The notes beneath the pieces were generated by a model. It had not been told where the DNA came from. It saw only the letters and a program-made list of their open reading frames with translations, and made no database searches. Source: JADJOM01 sp046327715 (GTDB taxonomy: Bacteria; Gemmatimonadota; Gemmatimonadetes; Gemmatimonadales; GWC2-71-9). Taken from it: a DNA stretch of 64,000 nucleotides. The translations under genes and the position numbers were made by a program. Below are positions 47,422-55,752 of this stretch, piece after piece. The first letter of the stretch is position 1. Each line of letters begins with the position of its first letter. The stretch is taken from positions 1-64,000 of the forward strand of contig JAXLXY010000008.1 in assembly GCA_046327715.1 (NCBI GenBank), written 5' to 3'.

Positions 47422-50400
47422 CTAGTTGTCGAACGAGGTCTGGTTGTAGTCGAACTTGATGTCCGGCAGGTCGGAGAGGAACACGGAGAAGACGAAGGCG
47501 AAGTTCCCGGTGGGCGTCCGGCTGAAGGTGAACCCCGCCCGCCACTCGTGGAGTACCCGCTCGAGGTGCACCACCTGCGACTCGAACTTGCGATCGGTGA
47601 TGTTGTACTGGGTGCTCCACGACACAGTCCAGAACGGGGTCGGGGCGAAGTTGGTGCTCAGCCCGAGGCTCTGGCGCGGCGGCGTGCTGGAACTCCCGTC
47701 GAGGGTGGTGACGCGCCGCGAGCGCGAGAGACTGTAGTTGAAGGTGGCCTGGAAGCGCCGGTTGGTCCCCATCCCCACCATCTGGTCCTGGTTGTAGCCG
47801 TAGAAGGAAGGGGGGCGGCCGTAGCGGCTCTGACCCGCCACGTAGCTTGCCGGGGGGTTGTCGTCGCGGGCGCTGGAGTCCGGCGCCCCGCCCAGCCCCA
47901 GGAGGCGGAAGAGCGACTTCACCGTGTTGCCGCTGATGGAGGCACCGGCCGTCACCGACTGCAGGAAGGGGTCGAAGCGGGCCGAGTCGGTCCCGACGGT
48001 GCCCTTCCAGAGGTCGTGGGTGAAGCTGAGGCTGAACCCGGGGACCAGGTCGCTCTGCAGCTGGTTGGAGATGGTCTGGGTGCGCCAGCCCGTCCGCCCG
48101 GGCTTCTTGGCCTGCTCGAAGTCGTACTGCAGCGAGCTGGTCTGGATGCCCAGGATCCGGAAGCGTCGCGACTGGTCGATGGCGGAGGTGTCATTCGCCG
48201 CGCGACGGGCCTTGCCCTCGATGCTCTGGGTGAGCCCCACGGAGAGCAGCTGCGCGGGGTCGCTGCGCAGCTTGAGCGCCTGGCCCGGCTGGGCCACCGC
48301 CCGCGCGTATTCCGGGTTGATGTCCGCGGCGGGGCTGTAGCTGTACTGGAACACCGGCGCGATGCTGTGCCGGATGCGCGCGACGGGACCGAAGCCGGGG
48401 TAGATATGGAAGAAGGTCGGGGCGGCGGCCAGCCCGAAGTTGAACCGCTTGCCCTGCCGCACCCAGTTCCCGCCGGTGTTCCGGTTCCGGACCAGGAACG
48501 CCCCCGAGGTGGCGTTGGTGATGCCCACGCTCGGCTGCAGCTTCCAGGTGGACCGAAGGACGGTGGGCAGGCTGATGCCGGTCTGCCAGTCGATGTCGCT
48601 CTGGAAGTCGCCGACGGTGACCCGGCTGACGGTGATCGAGTCGGTGGGGTCCGGGGTGCTCGGGTCGGGAATCTTCTGGGTCCCGATCACCCGGCGGCCT
48701 TCATCCTGCTTGTCGGTGAGGCCGAAGCTGTTCTGCCAGGTGAAGCCGCCGATGCGCAGTGGGGTGCTGAGGCTCACGGTGCTGGTGCGCGTGTCGCGCC
48801 GGCTGTCGAGCAGGGTATCCAGCCCGCCTCCCGGCGTGACCACCTCGAGCCGCGGGCTCAGCGGGAAGTTGTTCTCGTAGCTGTTGGTGATCGAGAGGCC
48901 CGGCGACCAGGTAACGTTCTCGCCGATGTCGATCGGCTTGGGGCTCACGGACAGCGAGGGCAGCTGCATCGACACGCTGTTGTCGGACAGGTTCTGCCGG
49001 CGATTGCCGCCCAGCGCCACCGAGCCCCAGGCGAAGCGCTTGGTGAAGTTGGCGGCGCTCACGATCTGCTGCGTGGAAGCCAGCGGGTCGAGGGCGTTGC
49101 GCCGCTGCACGAAGCCGCTGCTGGTGTAGTTGATGCTCAGGTTGAGGCTGGTCGAGAGCGAGAAGTTCTGGCGGTGGTCCCAGCGGATGTTGGTCGAGCG
49201 GCGTCCCCCCGACTCGACGGTGCGCCGGTACCCCACGGCGCCGCTCAGGAAGCGGTTGAGGACGCGATACTGGCCCGCCACCCCGTACTCCACGTAGCGA
49301 TTCGAGTACCAGTCCAGCTTGGCCGTGGCATCGAAATAGTCGTTGGGGGCCCAGTAGTAGCCGATGTTGGTGATCTGTCGGTTGTACCCCGGGTTCTGCC
49401 GCACGATGTCGTTGAGGCCGAAGTGCGGCACCAGGATCCCGGAGCGCCGGCCGGTCCGCGCGTCCTGAAACACGAACGGCAGCCACAGCACCGGCACGTC
49501 ACGGATGTAGAGCGTTGCCGGCCGGGCCACCATGACGGTCTTGGAGATCCACTTCACCTCGCTGGCGTTGAAGTGGTAGTGGGGGGTGGGGAGGTCACAG
49601 CTGGTGATCTCGCCGTCGGAGGCATACAGCCGGGCGGAACTCGAGTCCTGGGCCAGGTTGCCGCGGAGGAACCAGTCGTTCCCGTCCTGCTTGAACGTGG
49701 TGAGTGCGTCCTCGACCACGCCGCGCTGGATGCAGGTGTTGTAGCGGATGCCGCCGAACCCGGAGAGCACGGTCTCCTTGTCGAAGAGCGCCGGGTCGCC
49801 CACGGCGCGGATCAGGCAATCCGACTCCTGGTAGGCGATCGAGTCGGCCTCGAGTGTGGTCTCACCCCGCTTGGTCATGGCCTCGCCACGGAGGATGATC
49901 CGGCGTTCCTCGGCGAACAGGATGGCGGAGTCGGAGCGGAACCGGGTGGACTGGTAGCCCTCGCGCTTGAGCAGCGCGGTGACCACCGAGTCATCGGGCG
50001 CGAAGCTGTTGCGGGGCGCGGTCGGGAGGCCGAGACGGCGGGCCGTGCCGGTATCGACGGCCTGACCCGCCCGCGGGCGCGTGGTGTCCGCCCGCGTGGT
50101 GTCGGCGGGCCCGCCCCGCGGCGTGGTGACGGGGGCCCGCGGCGCGGTCACCGGCTTCTTGAGCACCGGTGGGCGCTTGGTCGGTTCCTGCGCCTGGAGC
50201 GCCCCGGGGGCGAGCAGCGCCAGCAGGACCACCATCGCGGACACGGCCTGGCGGGCCTTCCGCCGATGGATGACCCACGACCCGACATATCCCACCTCGT
50301 ACAGGAGCAGGATGGGGACGGTCATCAGCAGCATGCTCAGGATGTCGGTGCCGGGCGACAGGACCGCCCCGCCCACGGCCGCCAGCACGATGGCGAAGCG

Positions 50401-50991
50401 GCGGAAGCGGGTGAGCCCGGCCGGCGACGTGACCCCGAGGGCGGTGAGCAGCATGATCACCAGCGGGATCTCGAAGCACAGCCCCATCGCGAGCACCAGC
50501 TGCACCACGAAGCTGAAGTACTCCTTGAACGTGATCAGCGGTTCCAGCCCCTCGGACTGGAAACTGAAGAGGATCGGGAGCGCCTGGGGCAGCAGCGCGA
50601 AGTAGGCGAAGGCGCCGCCGAGGACGAACAGCACCAGCCCCGCGCCCACGGCGGGCATCACGGTCCGCTTCTCCCGCTCATAGAGTGCAGGAGAGAGGAA
50701 CGCCCAGGCCTGGTAGATGATGACGGGGGAGGACAGGAAGAGCCCGACGATGAGCGCGAGCTTCAGCGTGATCATCACCGCCTCGGTCGGGCTGGTGACG
50801 ACCAGCTTGCCGCCCGTGACGGTGAGGAACGGGGCGATCGGCTCCTTGAGGAGCGTCACCACCCCGAAGTGCTGCACCACGAACAGCCCCACGCCGAACC
50901 CGGCGATGAGCGCCAGCACCACGCGCACGAGGCGGGCGCGCAGCTCCTCGAGGTGTTCGAGGAAGGGCATCTCGGCGCCGGGGCCGGTCAT
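47422..50991 (-). CDS. Single reading frame encoding TatC fused to an LptD-like outer-membrane protein
   Basis: A 1189-residue open frame with two unrelated parts. Residues 1-245 are a complete TatC: PFLEHLEELRARL, SPTEAVMITLKLALIVG and FSFVVQLVLAMGLCFEIPLV, six membrane helices ending in a cytosolic RRKARQ tail. That tail continues into AVSAMVVLLALLAPGALQAQ (about 248-268), a typical Sec signal peptide with a cleavage site after A-L-Q-A. Residues 269-1189 are LptD/OstA-like: an OstA N-domain, then PHYHFNASEVKWISKTVMVA, IRDVPVLWLPFVF, RRSGILVPHFG and a large beta-barrel. No stop codon separates the parts; an internal start at GTG 50244 or ATG 50235 is possible. It begins 21 nt after cpoB. Confidence 0.9.
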   Translation of the reverse strand: MTGPGAEMPFLEHLEELRARLVRVVLALIAGFGVGLFVVQHFGVVTLLKEPIAPFLTVTGGKLVVTSPTEAVMITLKLALIVGLFLSSPVIIYQAWAFLSPALYEREKRTVMPAVGAGLVLFVLGGAFAYFALLPQALPILFSFQSEGLEPLITFKEYFSFVVQLVLAMGLCFEIPLVIMLLTALGVTSPAGLTRFRRFAIVLAAVGGAVLSPGTDILSMLLMTVPILLLYEVGYVGSWVIHRRKARQAVSAMVVLLALLAPGALQAQEPTKRPPVLKKPVTAPRAPVTTPRGGPADTTRADTTRPRAGQAVDTGTARRLGLPTAPRNSFAPDDSVVTALLKREGYQSTRFRSDSAILFAEERRIILRGEAMTKRGETTLEADSIAYQESDCLIRAVGDPALFDKETVLSGFGGIRYNTCIQRGVVEDALTTFKQDGNDWFLRGNLAQDSSSARLYASDGEITSCDLPTPHYHFNASEVKWISKTVMVARPATLYIRDVPVLWLPFVFQDARTGRRSGILVPHFGLNDIVRQNPGYNRQITNIGYYWAPNDYFDATAKLDWYSNRYVEYGVAGQYRVLNRFLSGAVGYRRTVESGGRRSTNIRWDHRQNFSLSTSLNLSINYTSSGFVQRRNALDPLASTQQIVSAANFTKRFAWGSVALGGNRRQNLSDNSVSMQLPSLSVSPKPIDIGENVTWSPGLSITNSYENNFPLSPRLEVVTPGGGLDTLLDSRRDTRTSTVSLSTPLRIGGFTWQNSFGLTDKQDEGRRVIGTQKIPDPSTPDPTDSITVSRVTVGDFQSDIDWQTGISLPTVLRSTWKLQPSVGITNATSGAFLVRNRNTGGNWVRQGKRFNFGLAAAPTFFHIYPGFGPVARIRHSIAPVFQYSYSPAADINPEYARAVAQPGQALKLRSDPAQLLSVGLTQSIEGKARRAANDTSAIDQSRRFRILGIQTSSLQYDFEQAKKPGRTGWRTQTISNQLQSDLVPGFSLSFTHDLWKGTVGTDSARFDPFLQSVTAGASISGNTVKSLFRLLGLGGAPDSSARDDNPPASYVAGQSRYGRPPSFYGYNQDQMVGMGTNRRFQATFNYSLSRSRRVTTLDGSSSTPPRQSLGLSTNFAPTPFWTVSWSTQYNITDRKFESQVVHLERVLHEWRAGFTFSRTPTGNFAFVFSVFLSDLPDIKFDYNQTSFDN

Positions 50992-51012
50992 CGTGCTACC
51001 TCGTGCGGCCGG

Positions 51013-51846
51013 TCAGCGGCCGAGCGTCTTCAGGCGATCCCGGGCGAGGGCCGCTTCGTCGGAGCTGGCATAGTCGCGCACCACGCGGGTGTAGAAGCCG
51101 CGGGCGCCCTCGAGGTCCTTCCGGCGCTCGGCGAGCAGGCCGAGCTTGTACAGCGCGCTGGCCGCCCGGGAGGACTTGGGGAAGTCCGACACGACCTTCG
51201 TGTAGTACACCGCGGCCGAGTCCGGCGCCTCGGCGGCGAAGGTCTCGCCGACGAAATAGGTGGCGTCGGGGACCCGCGCGTGCCCCGGGTACAGCCGGAG
51301 CAGTTCACGGAAGCCGAGGCGGGCGGTCGTCGGACTGCCCCGCCGCAACTGCTGCAGCGAGGTGGAGTAGATCTGCTCGGCCGAGGGCTGCCCCGGAACC
51401 GGGAGGGGCTGTCCCGCGGCCGCGGCAGTGTCGGCCGGCGCGGCGCCCGGCGCCACCGGGGCCGGCGCCGCGTTGAGCTGCTCGGTCCGGGCTTCGAGCT
51501 GGGTCTGCAGTTCGGTGAGCCGCTGCTGGGACTGGCCGGTGAGGGCCTGCACCTGGACCAGCTGCTGCGCGATGCTGATCAGGTCATTCGAGAGGTCGCC
51601 CTTGAGCGCGGCCACCTGCCCACTCACCTGCCCGAGGCGGCTGCCGATGCCGGCGAGGCTGTCCGCGATCCGCCGCTGGCCGGCGATGATCTCGCCCAGC
51701 TGCGCCGCGCGGACGGAGTCGGCGCGCTGGTTCTCCGCCCGGGAGAGGAGCATCTGCTCCTCGACCCGGCGCAAGTCGCCCTTGGAGGCACAGCCCCCAA
51801 GGGCGACCAGGGCAACCCAGACGGCGGGGGTGCGAAGCCGGCGCAT
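51013..51846 (-). CDS. cpoB: Tol-Pal system protein CpoB/YbgF, predicted lipoprotein
   Basis: A 277-residue protein: a signal peptide with a lipobox (VALGGC, Cys near 19), a coiled-coil region (about 20-125), a Pro/Ala linker and C-terminal TPR repeats (LRRGSPTTARLGFRELLRLYPGH, PDATYFVGETFAAEAPDSAA, ALYKLGLLAERRKDLEGARGFY). CpoB coordinates Tol with peptidoglycan synthesis during division. E. coli CpoB is periplasmic and soluble; a lipidated form is the notable difference. Its start overlaps the pal stop by one base. Confidence 0.9.
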   Translation of the reverse strand: MRRLRTPAVWVALVALGGCASKGDLRRVEEQMLLSRAENQRADSVRAAQLGEIIAGQRRIADSLAGIGSRLGQVSGQVAALKGDLSNDLISIAQQLVQVQALTGQSQQRLTELQTQLEARTEQLNAAPAPVAPGAAPADTAAAAGQPLPVPGQPSAEQIYSTSLQQLRRGSPTTARLGFRELLRLYPGHARVPDATYFVGETFAAEAPDSAAVYYTKVVSDFPKSSRAASALYKLGLLAERRKDLEGARGFYTRVVRDYASSDEAALARDRLKTLGR

Positions 51847-52433
51847 CAGGGCAGGCGCAGGTTCGTGGCGCCCGCGGTAGCCTCGAACTCGGCCCGGCGG
51901 TTCTGGAACCAGGCGTCCTCATCGTGACCCATGGCCACGGGCCGCTCCTCACCGTACGACACCACCTCGATGCGGCTGGCCTCGATGCCCTTGTTGCCGA
52001 GGTAGGTCTTCACGGCGCCCGCGCGGCGGTTGCCGAGGGCGAGGTTGTACTCGTCCGAGCCCCGCTCGTCGGCGTGCCCGCTGATGCGGATGCGGAGACC
52101 GCCGTTGCTGCCGAGGATCGCCGCCTTGCGGTCGAGGGTGGCCCGGTCCTCGGGGCGGATCTCCCAGCGATCGAAGTCGAAGTGGACCACCGCGGCCACC
52201 TCGGAGAGCACGGCAGCCGTGGTCCGGGCGGCGGCGGCCGCGGGATCCTCCGTGGGCTGGGTCGGCGCGGGCGCCGGAGCCGGGGCCGGCGTCGGGGCCG
52301 GCTGGGTCGGGGCCGGTGCGGGCGCCGGAGCGGGCTGCGGGGCCGGTTCCTCGGGGGCCTGCTTGCCGCCACAGGCGGCGGCGAAGAGGGCGGCGGCGAG
52401 GACCAGGGCGGAACGGTCGAGACGGATGGACAT
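51846..52433 (-). CDS. pal: Peptidoglycan-associated lipoprotein Pal
   Basis: A 195-residue outer-membrane lipoprotein. The lipobox FAAAC is near residue 21, followed by a Pro/Ala/Gln-rich linker and an OmpA-like domain with VHFDFDRWEIRPED, SGHADERGSDEYNLALGNRRA and the peptidoglycan-binding Asp/Arg positions. It links the outer membrane to peptidoglycan and to TolB. ATG 52433 was chosen because the earlier in-frame ATG would place sequence before the signal peptide. Confidence 0.95.
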   Translation of the reverse strand: MSIRLDRSALVLAAALFAAACGGKQAPEEPAPQPAPAPAPAPTQPAPTPAPAPAPAPTQPTEDPAAAAARTTAAVLSEVAAVVHFDFDRWEIRPEDRATLDRKAAILGSNGGLRIRISGHADERGSDEYNLALGNRRAGAVKTYLGNKGIEASRIEVVSYGEERPVAMGHDEDAWFQNRRAEFEATAGATNLRLP

Positions 52434-52452
52434 CGGGCCTCCGTGGCGGGGC

Positions 52453-53793
52453 TCAGTGCGTGGTAGAGGATCCAGGGTCGGCAAACCGGCGGGACCAGGC
52501 CGGCAGGCGCGCCTGCCCCAGAAAGGTGAGCTGCCGGATGCGCCCGGTGACCGTATCGATCACCCAGAGCTGCCGACGGCCGCTGCGATCGGACACGAAC
52601 GCGATGTGCCGGCCGTCCGGTGCCCAGGTCGGGTCTTCGTTGCGCCCCGCCGACGTGAGCTGGCGCACCCGCCGGGTGGCCACATCGAGGACGAACACCT
52701 GCGGGGCCCGGCTGACATCGCGGTGGAACACCACGCTCGCCCCGTCGGGCGACCATTCCGGCGCGTTGGAGGGCCCGGTGGCGCCGTAGTCGAACGGCGC
52801 GAAGAGCTCCTGGTCGGTGCCATCGGCCGCCATGACGTACACCTGCGGCTGACCCGCGCGGGTCGAGACGAACGCGATCCGCCGCCCGTCCGGGGCGAAC
52901 GTGGGGGAAAGATTATCCGAGTACCTCCCGACGGTCAACCGCTGCACGCAGCAGTTCTGCGCCACGTCCGCGACGAAGATGTCCGTCCCATCCTCCCCGG
53001 AATGGGCATACGCGACCAGCCGGCCGTCAGGCGAGAAGGTGGGCGTGATGTTGAGCGCCGTGGCCGTACCCGGGACCACGCTGCGCGGCCCGCCGTTGGT
53101 GCCCTGGATCACCACGCTTCCCGTGCCGGCGCCGAACCGGGTGTAGGCGTACCGGCCGCCGTCGGGACTCCATGCCGGTGAAAGGACTTCCTCCCCTGGC
53201 GCGGACACCTGGGCGAACCCCCCGCCGTCGCTGTCCACGCGGTACAGCTTGCGATCCGCCACGAACAGCAGCTGGGACGCGGCGTAGCCCGGGGTGCCGC
53301 TGATCCACCGGACCACCTCGTCCGCCGCGCGGTGGACCGCCTGCCGGAACGCCACGTCGAAGGCGGCGGGAAAGGTGAACCGCTGCTCCCGTCGCACCGT
53401 GCCCGCCACGACGTCATGCAGGCGGAGCATCACCCCGTTGCCGTCCGGGCCGGCCTCCAGGGCATACTCGGCCCCGAGGGTGCGGAAGAGCGCGTAGTTG
53501 ACCGTCCGGCCCCCGGCGTTCGCGGCCACGGCCGCGCTGTCGCCGGTGGCCAGGGGGATGACCTCGAAGCGATCACTGTAGTCCAGGTCGCGCGTGAGGA
53601 TGGCCCGCACCGAGTCGAGTCCGCGACTCGGAAGGACGACGATCGCGGGCCGCACACCCGGCCGGTACTCGATCCCGATCCGGACCCCGTCGGGGGGCCG
53701 AAGCGTGTCCTGGGCGGTAGCCGAGCGGGGGCCGATGGCGGCGAGGGCCAGCAGGGCCAGGGCGGCGGGTGCCGGGGTGAGGCGCAGGGTCAT
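52453..53793 (-). CDS. tolB: Tol-Pal system beta-propeller TolB
   Basis: A 446-residue periplasmic protein: a signal peptide to about residue 27 (SATAQ), an N-terminal alpha/beta domain, then a six-bladed propeller with repeated SPDG and TWAPDGRHIAFVSDR-type blades. It contacts Pal and TolA. Overlaps tolA as ATGA. Confidence 0.95.
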   Translation of the reverse strand: MTLRLTPAPAALALLALAAIGPRSATAQDTLRPPDGVRIGIEYRPGVRPAIVVLPSRGLDSVRAILTRDLDYSDRFEVIPLATGDSAAVAANAGGRTVNYALFRTLGAEYALEAGPDGNGVMLRLHDVVAGTVRREQRFTFPAAFDVAFRQAVHRAADEVVRWISGTPGYAASQLLFVADRKLYRVDSDGGGFAQVSAPGEEVLSPAWSPDGGRYAYTRFGAGTGSVVIQGTNGGPRSVVPGTATALNITPTFSPDGRLVAYAHSGEDGTDIFVADVAQNCCVQRLTVGRYSDNLSPTFAPDGRRIAFVSTRAGQPQVYVMAADGTDQELFAPFDYGATGPSNAPEWSPDGASVVFHRDVSRAPQVFVLDVATRRVRQLTSAGRNEDPTWAPDGRHIAFVSDRSGRRQLWVIDTVTGRIRQLTFLGQARLPAWSRRFADPGSSTTH

Positions 53794-54488
53794 TGCGTCC
53801 GTGGCGTGAAGTAGAAGGACACCGGCAGCACGTCCGCCGGGTAACCGTCCGGAAGGGCGCCGAAGGCCCGGTTGGCCCCGGCCGCCTCAATGGCGCCCTG
53901 GGCCGAGAGGTCAAACGAGAAGCTCCCCGAGGCCCGGGTCAGACGAATCTCGCGCACCGTGCCGTCCCGGAGTATGAGGAAGCTCACTTCCGCCCGGAGC
54001 GCGGCATTTCCCAGCGGCCGGGCCCAGCGGCGGTAGACCTCCTGCACGATGTTCCGGAGGTAGTCGGGATATGGGAACGCCATCCCGGGCACATTCACCG
54101 TCACCGCATCATTCCCGGTGCTCGGCGTCTCCCCCGGCAGCGGCTGGGTGCGCGGAGTGCTGGGCGGGTTGGGCTCGGTACGGGCCGGCGGCTTCTGGGG
54201 CGTGGGCTTGGGCGGCGCGGGCGTCGGCTTGGCCGGTGTGGGCTTGGGCGGGGCCGTCCGGGGCGGCTCGGGTGCCGGCGGGCGGGGCGTGGCCTCCGGG
54301 GTGGGCCGGGCCTCCGGCGCGGGCGCCGGTGCGGCCACCAGTTCCACCGCATACGCCGGCGGGCCCAGGTCCACCGGCTTCACGGTAGTCCACAGGAGCG
54401 CGATGGCCGCCGCATGCACCACGACCGTCCCCGCCAGCCCCGCGGCGATCCCCGGCCGGTCCCCGGGGCGACCGCCCTTCCCTTTCAC
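53790..54488 (-). CDS. tolA: TolA/TonB-type energy-transducing protein
   Basis: A 232-residue protein: one N-terminal TM (GLAGTVVVHAAAIALLW), a Pro/Lys-rich periplasm-spanning linker (about 50-130) and a C-terminal domain (YLRNIVQEVYRRWARPLGN... VSFLILRDGTVREIRL) of the TonB_C/TolA type. Position between tolR and tolB makes TolA the natural assignment; linker composition resembles TonB, a minor alternative. Short for TolA. Confidence 0.85.
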   Translation of the reverse strand: MKGKGGRPGDRPGIAAGLAGTVVVHAAAIALLWTTVKPVDLGPPAYAVELVAAPAPAPEARPTPEATPRPPAPEPPRTAPPKPTPAKPTPAPPKPTPQKPPARTEPNPPSTPRTQPLPGETPSTGNDAVTVNVPGMAFPYPDYLRNIVQEVYRRWARPLGNAALRAEVSFLILRDGTVREIRLTRASGSFSFDLSAQGAIEAAGANRAFGALPDGYPADVLPVSFYFTPRTQ

Positions 54489-54919
54489 GGCTGCTCTTCC
54501 TCCTCCGCCACCAGTCCTACATCGGATACCCCGGAGGTCCGGATCGTCGCGAGCACCCGGACCACGTCGCCATAGGGGACGCGCCGGTCCGCCCGTAGGT
54601 AGACGGACTTGGGCCGGCGACTCTTCACCAGCGCGGCAAAGGTGAGCCGGAAGTCGTTGTACGAGACCTGGGTCTCGTCGATGAAGATGCGTCCCTCGCG
54701 GTCCACGCTGACCACCATCCCCTCCTGGGCGGTGATGGGCCGGGCCGCGGCCTGGGGCAGCTGCACGTCCACCCCGCCCTGCATGATCGGCGCGGCGATC
54801 ATGAAGATGATGAGCAGCACGAAGGCGACGTCCACCAGGCTGGTGACGTTGATGTCCGCGTTGAGCGGCAACTCCCCGTGGCCCCGCAGCCCGCCGCCCC
54901 GGCCGACGCCCCAGGCCAT
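54485..54919 (-). CDS. tolR: Biopolymer transport protein ExbD/TolR
   Basis: A 144-residue protein with one TM (SLVDVAFVLLIIFMIAAP) carrying the conserved aspartate of the proton path in LVDVAFVLLI, then a periplasmic ExbD domain (QLPQAAARPIT, VYLRADRRVPYGDVVRVL). Start ATG 54919 lies 1 nt after the tolQ stop. Confidence 0.93.
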   Translation of the reverse strand: MAWGVGRGGGLRGHGELPLNADINVTSLVDVAFVLLIIFMIAAPIMQGGVDVQLPQAAARPITAQEGMVVSVDREGRIFIDETQVSYNDFRLTFAALVKSRRPKSVYLRADRRVPYGDVVRVLATIRTSGVSDVGLVAEEEEQP

Positions 54920-54920
54920 G

Positions 54921-55646
54921 CTAGAGCAGCCCCTCGCGCGCCATGGTGCCGATGAGCTCGTTGGCGAAGCCCTCGAGCTCCCCGGCAAACAGGCTCAGCC
55001 GGTTGACGAAGAGGTTGTAGGCGATCACCGCCGGGATGGCGACCGCCAGGCCGGCCACCGTGGTGACCAGCGCCTCGGCCACGCCGGGCGCCACCGCGCT
55101 GATGTTCCCCGAGCCTTTCGAGGCGATCCCGATGAAGGCGTCCATGACCCCGAGCACGGTGCCCATCAGCCCGAGCAGCGGACCGACCGAGCCGATGGTG
55201 GCGAGCCAGGGGATGAATCGCGCCATCACGTCACGCTCGGAGGCCACTTCCTTGCCCAGCACCATCTTGAGGGCCTCGAGCTGGGTCATGCTGAGGGTCC
55301 CCGGCGCCGGCGCCTGGCCGGCATCGCGCAGCGACCCAGGCCGGAGCTCGCCGAGAAAGGAAAGGCCCTCGCGAAACAGCCGGTTGAAGGGCGACGGGGG
55401 CAGCTTCATCACGGCGTGGTAGGCGTCCTTGAGCCGCGTGGTCCGCTCCAGCTCGGCAAAGAACCGGTTGGCCTGCTGTCGGCTGCGCCGGAACTGCCAC
55501 CACTTGAGGACGATGACGAACCAGGAGATCGCGGAGAAGACCAGCGTGATGGCGAGGACGACCTTGGTCTCGGGGCTCGAATGCAGCACGAGCTCCCAGG
55601 ACGACGAGGGGAGAGCGGAACCGGCCTGGAGCATCAGCGGCACCAT
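54921..55646 (-). CDS. tolQ: MotA/TolQ/ExbB proton channel family protein
   Basis: A 241-residue three-TM channel subunit. The MotA/TolQ/ExbB core is visible near residues 145-215 (IGSVGPLLGLMGTVLGVMDAF and GVAEALVTTVAGLAVAIPAVIAYN). First gene of tolQRAB-pal-cpoB, which uses the proton gradient to constrict the outer membrane during division. Confidence 0.95.
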   Translation of the reverse strand: MVPLMLQAGSALPSSSWELVLHSSPETKVVLAITLVFSAISWFVIVLKWWQFRRSRQQANRFFAELERTTRLKDAYHAVMKLPPSPFNRLFREGLSFLGELRPGSLRDAGQAPAPGTLSMTQLEALKMVLGKEVASERDVMARFIPWLATIGSVGPLLGLMGTVLGVMDAFIGIASKGSGNISAVAPGVAEALVTTVAGLAVAIPAVIAYNLFVNRLSLFAGELEGFANELIGTMAREGLL

Positions 55647-55673
55647 CGGAGCGGGGTAGCGGACAGTTCACGA

Positions 55674-55723
55674 GCCCCGCCCCGCACGGCGCCGATCGGC
55701 ACGCCAGTCACGCGGGGCGGGGC
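55674..55723. terminator. Long GC hairpin between the LysM gene and tolQ
   Basis: GCCCCGCCCCGC (55674-55685) pairs with 55712-55723 across a 26-nt loop. It is downstream of the LysM gene and upstream of tolQ, so a terminator for the former is likely. Confidence 0.5.
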
Positions 55724-55752
55724 CCGGAAAGAATAGGCAGGGTGGACCCGCC

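Noticed and set aside
47152..51927. A 1591-residue plus-strand open frame antisense to tatC-lptD and cpoB
   Set aside because: Composition is Arg/Gly/Pro/Ala-rich with no family motif; it is the expected GC-rich shadow of the real minus-strand genes.
53790..54488. Genuine TonB rather than TolA
   Set aside because: The C-terminal domain and linker alone are ambiguous, but the position between tolR and tolB decides for TolA.
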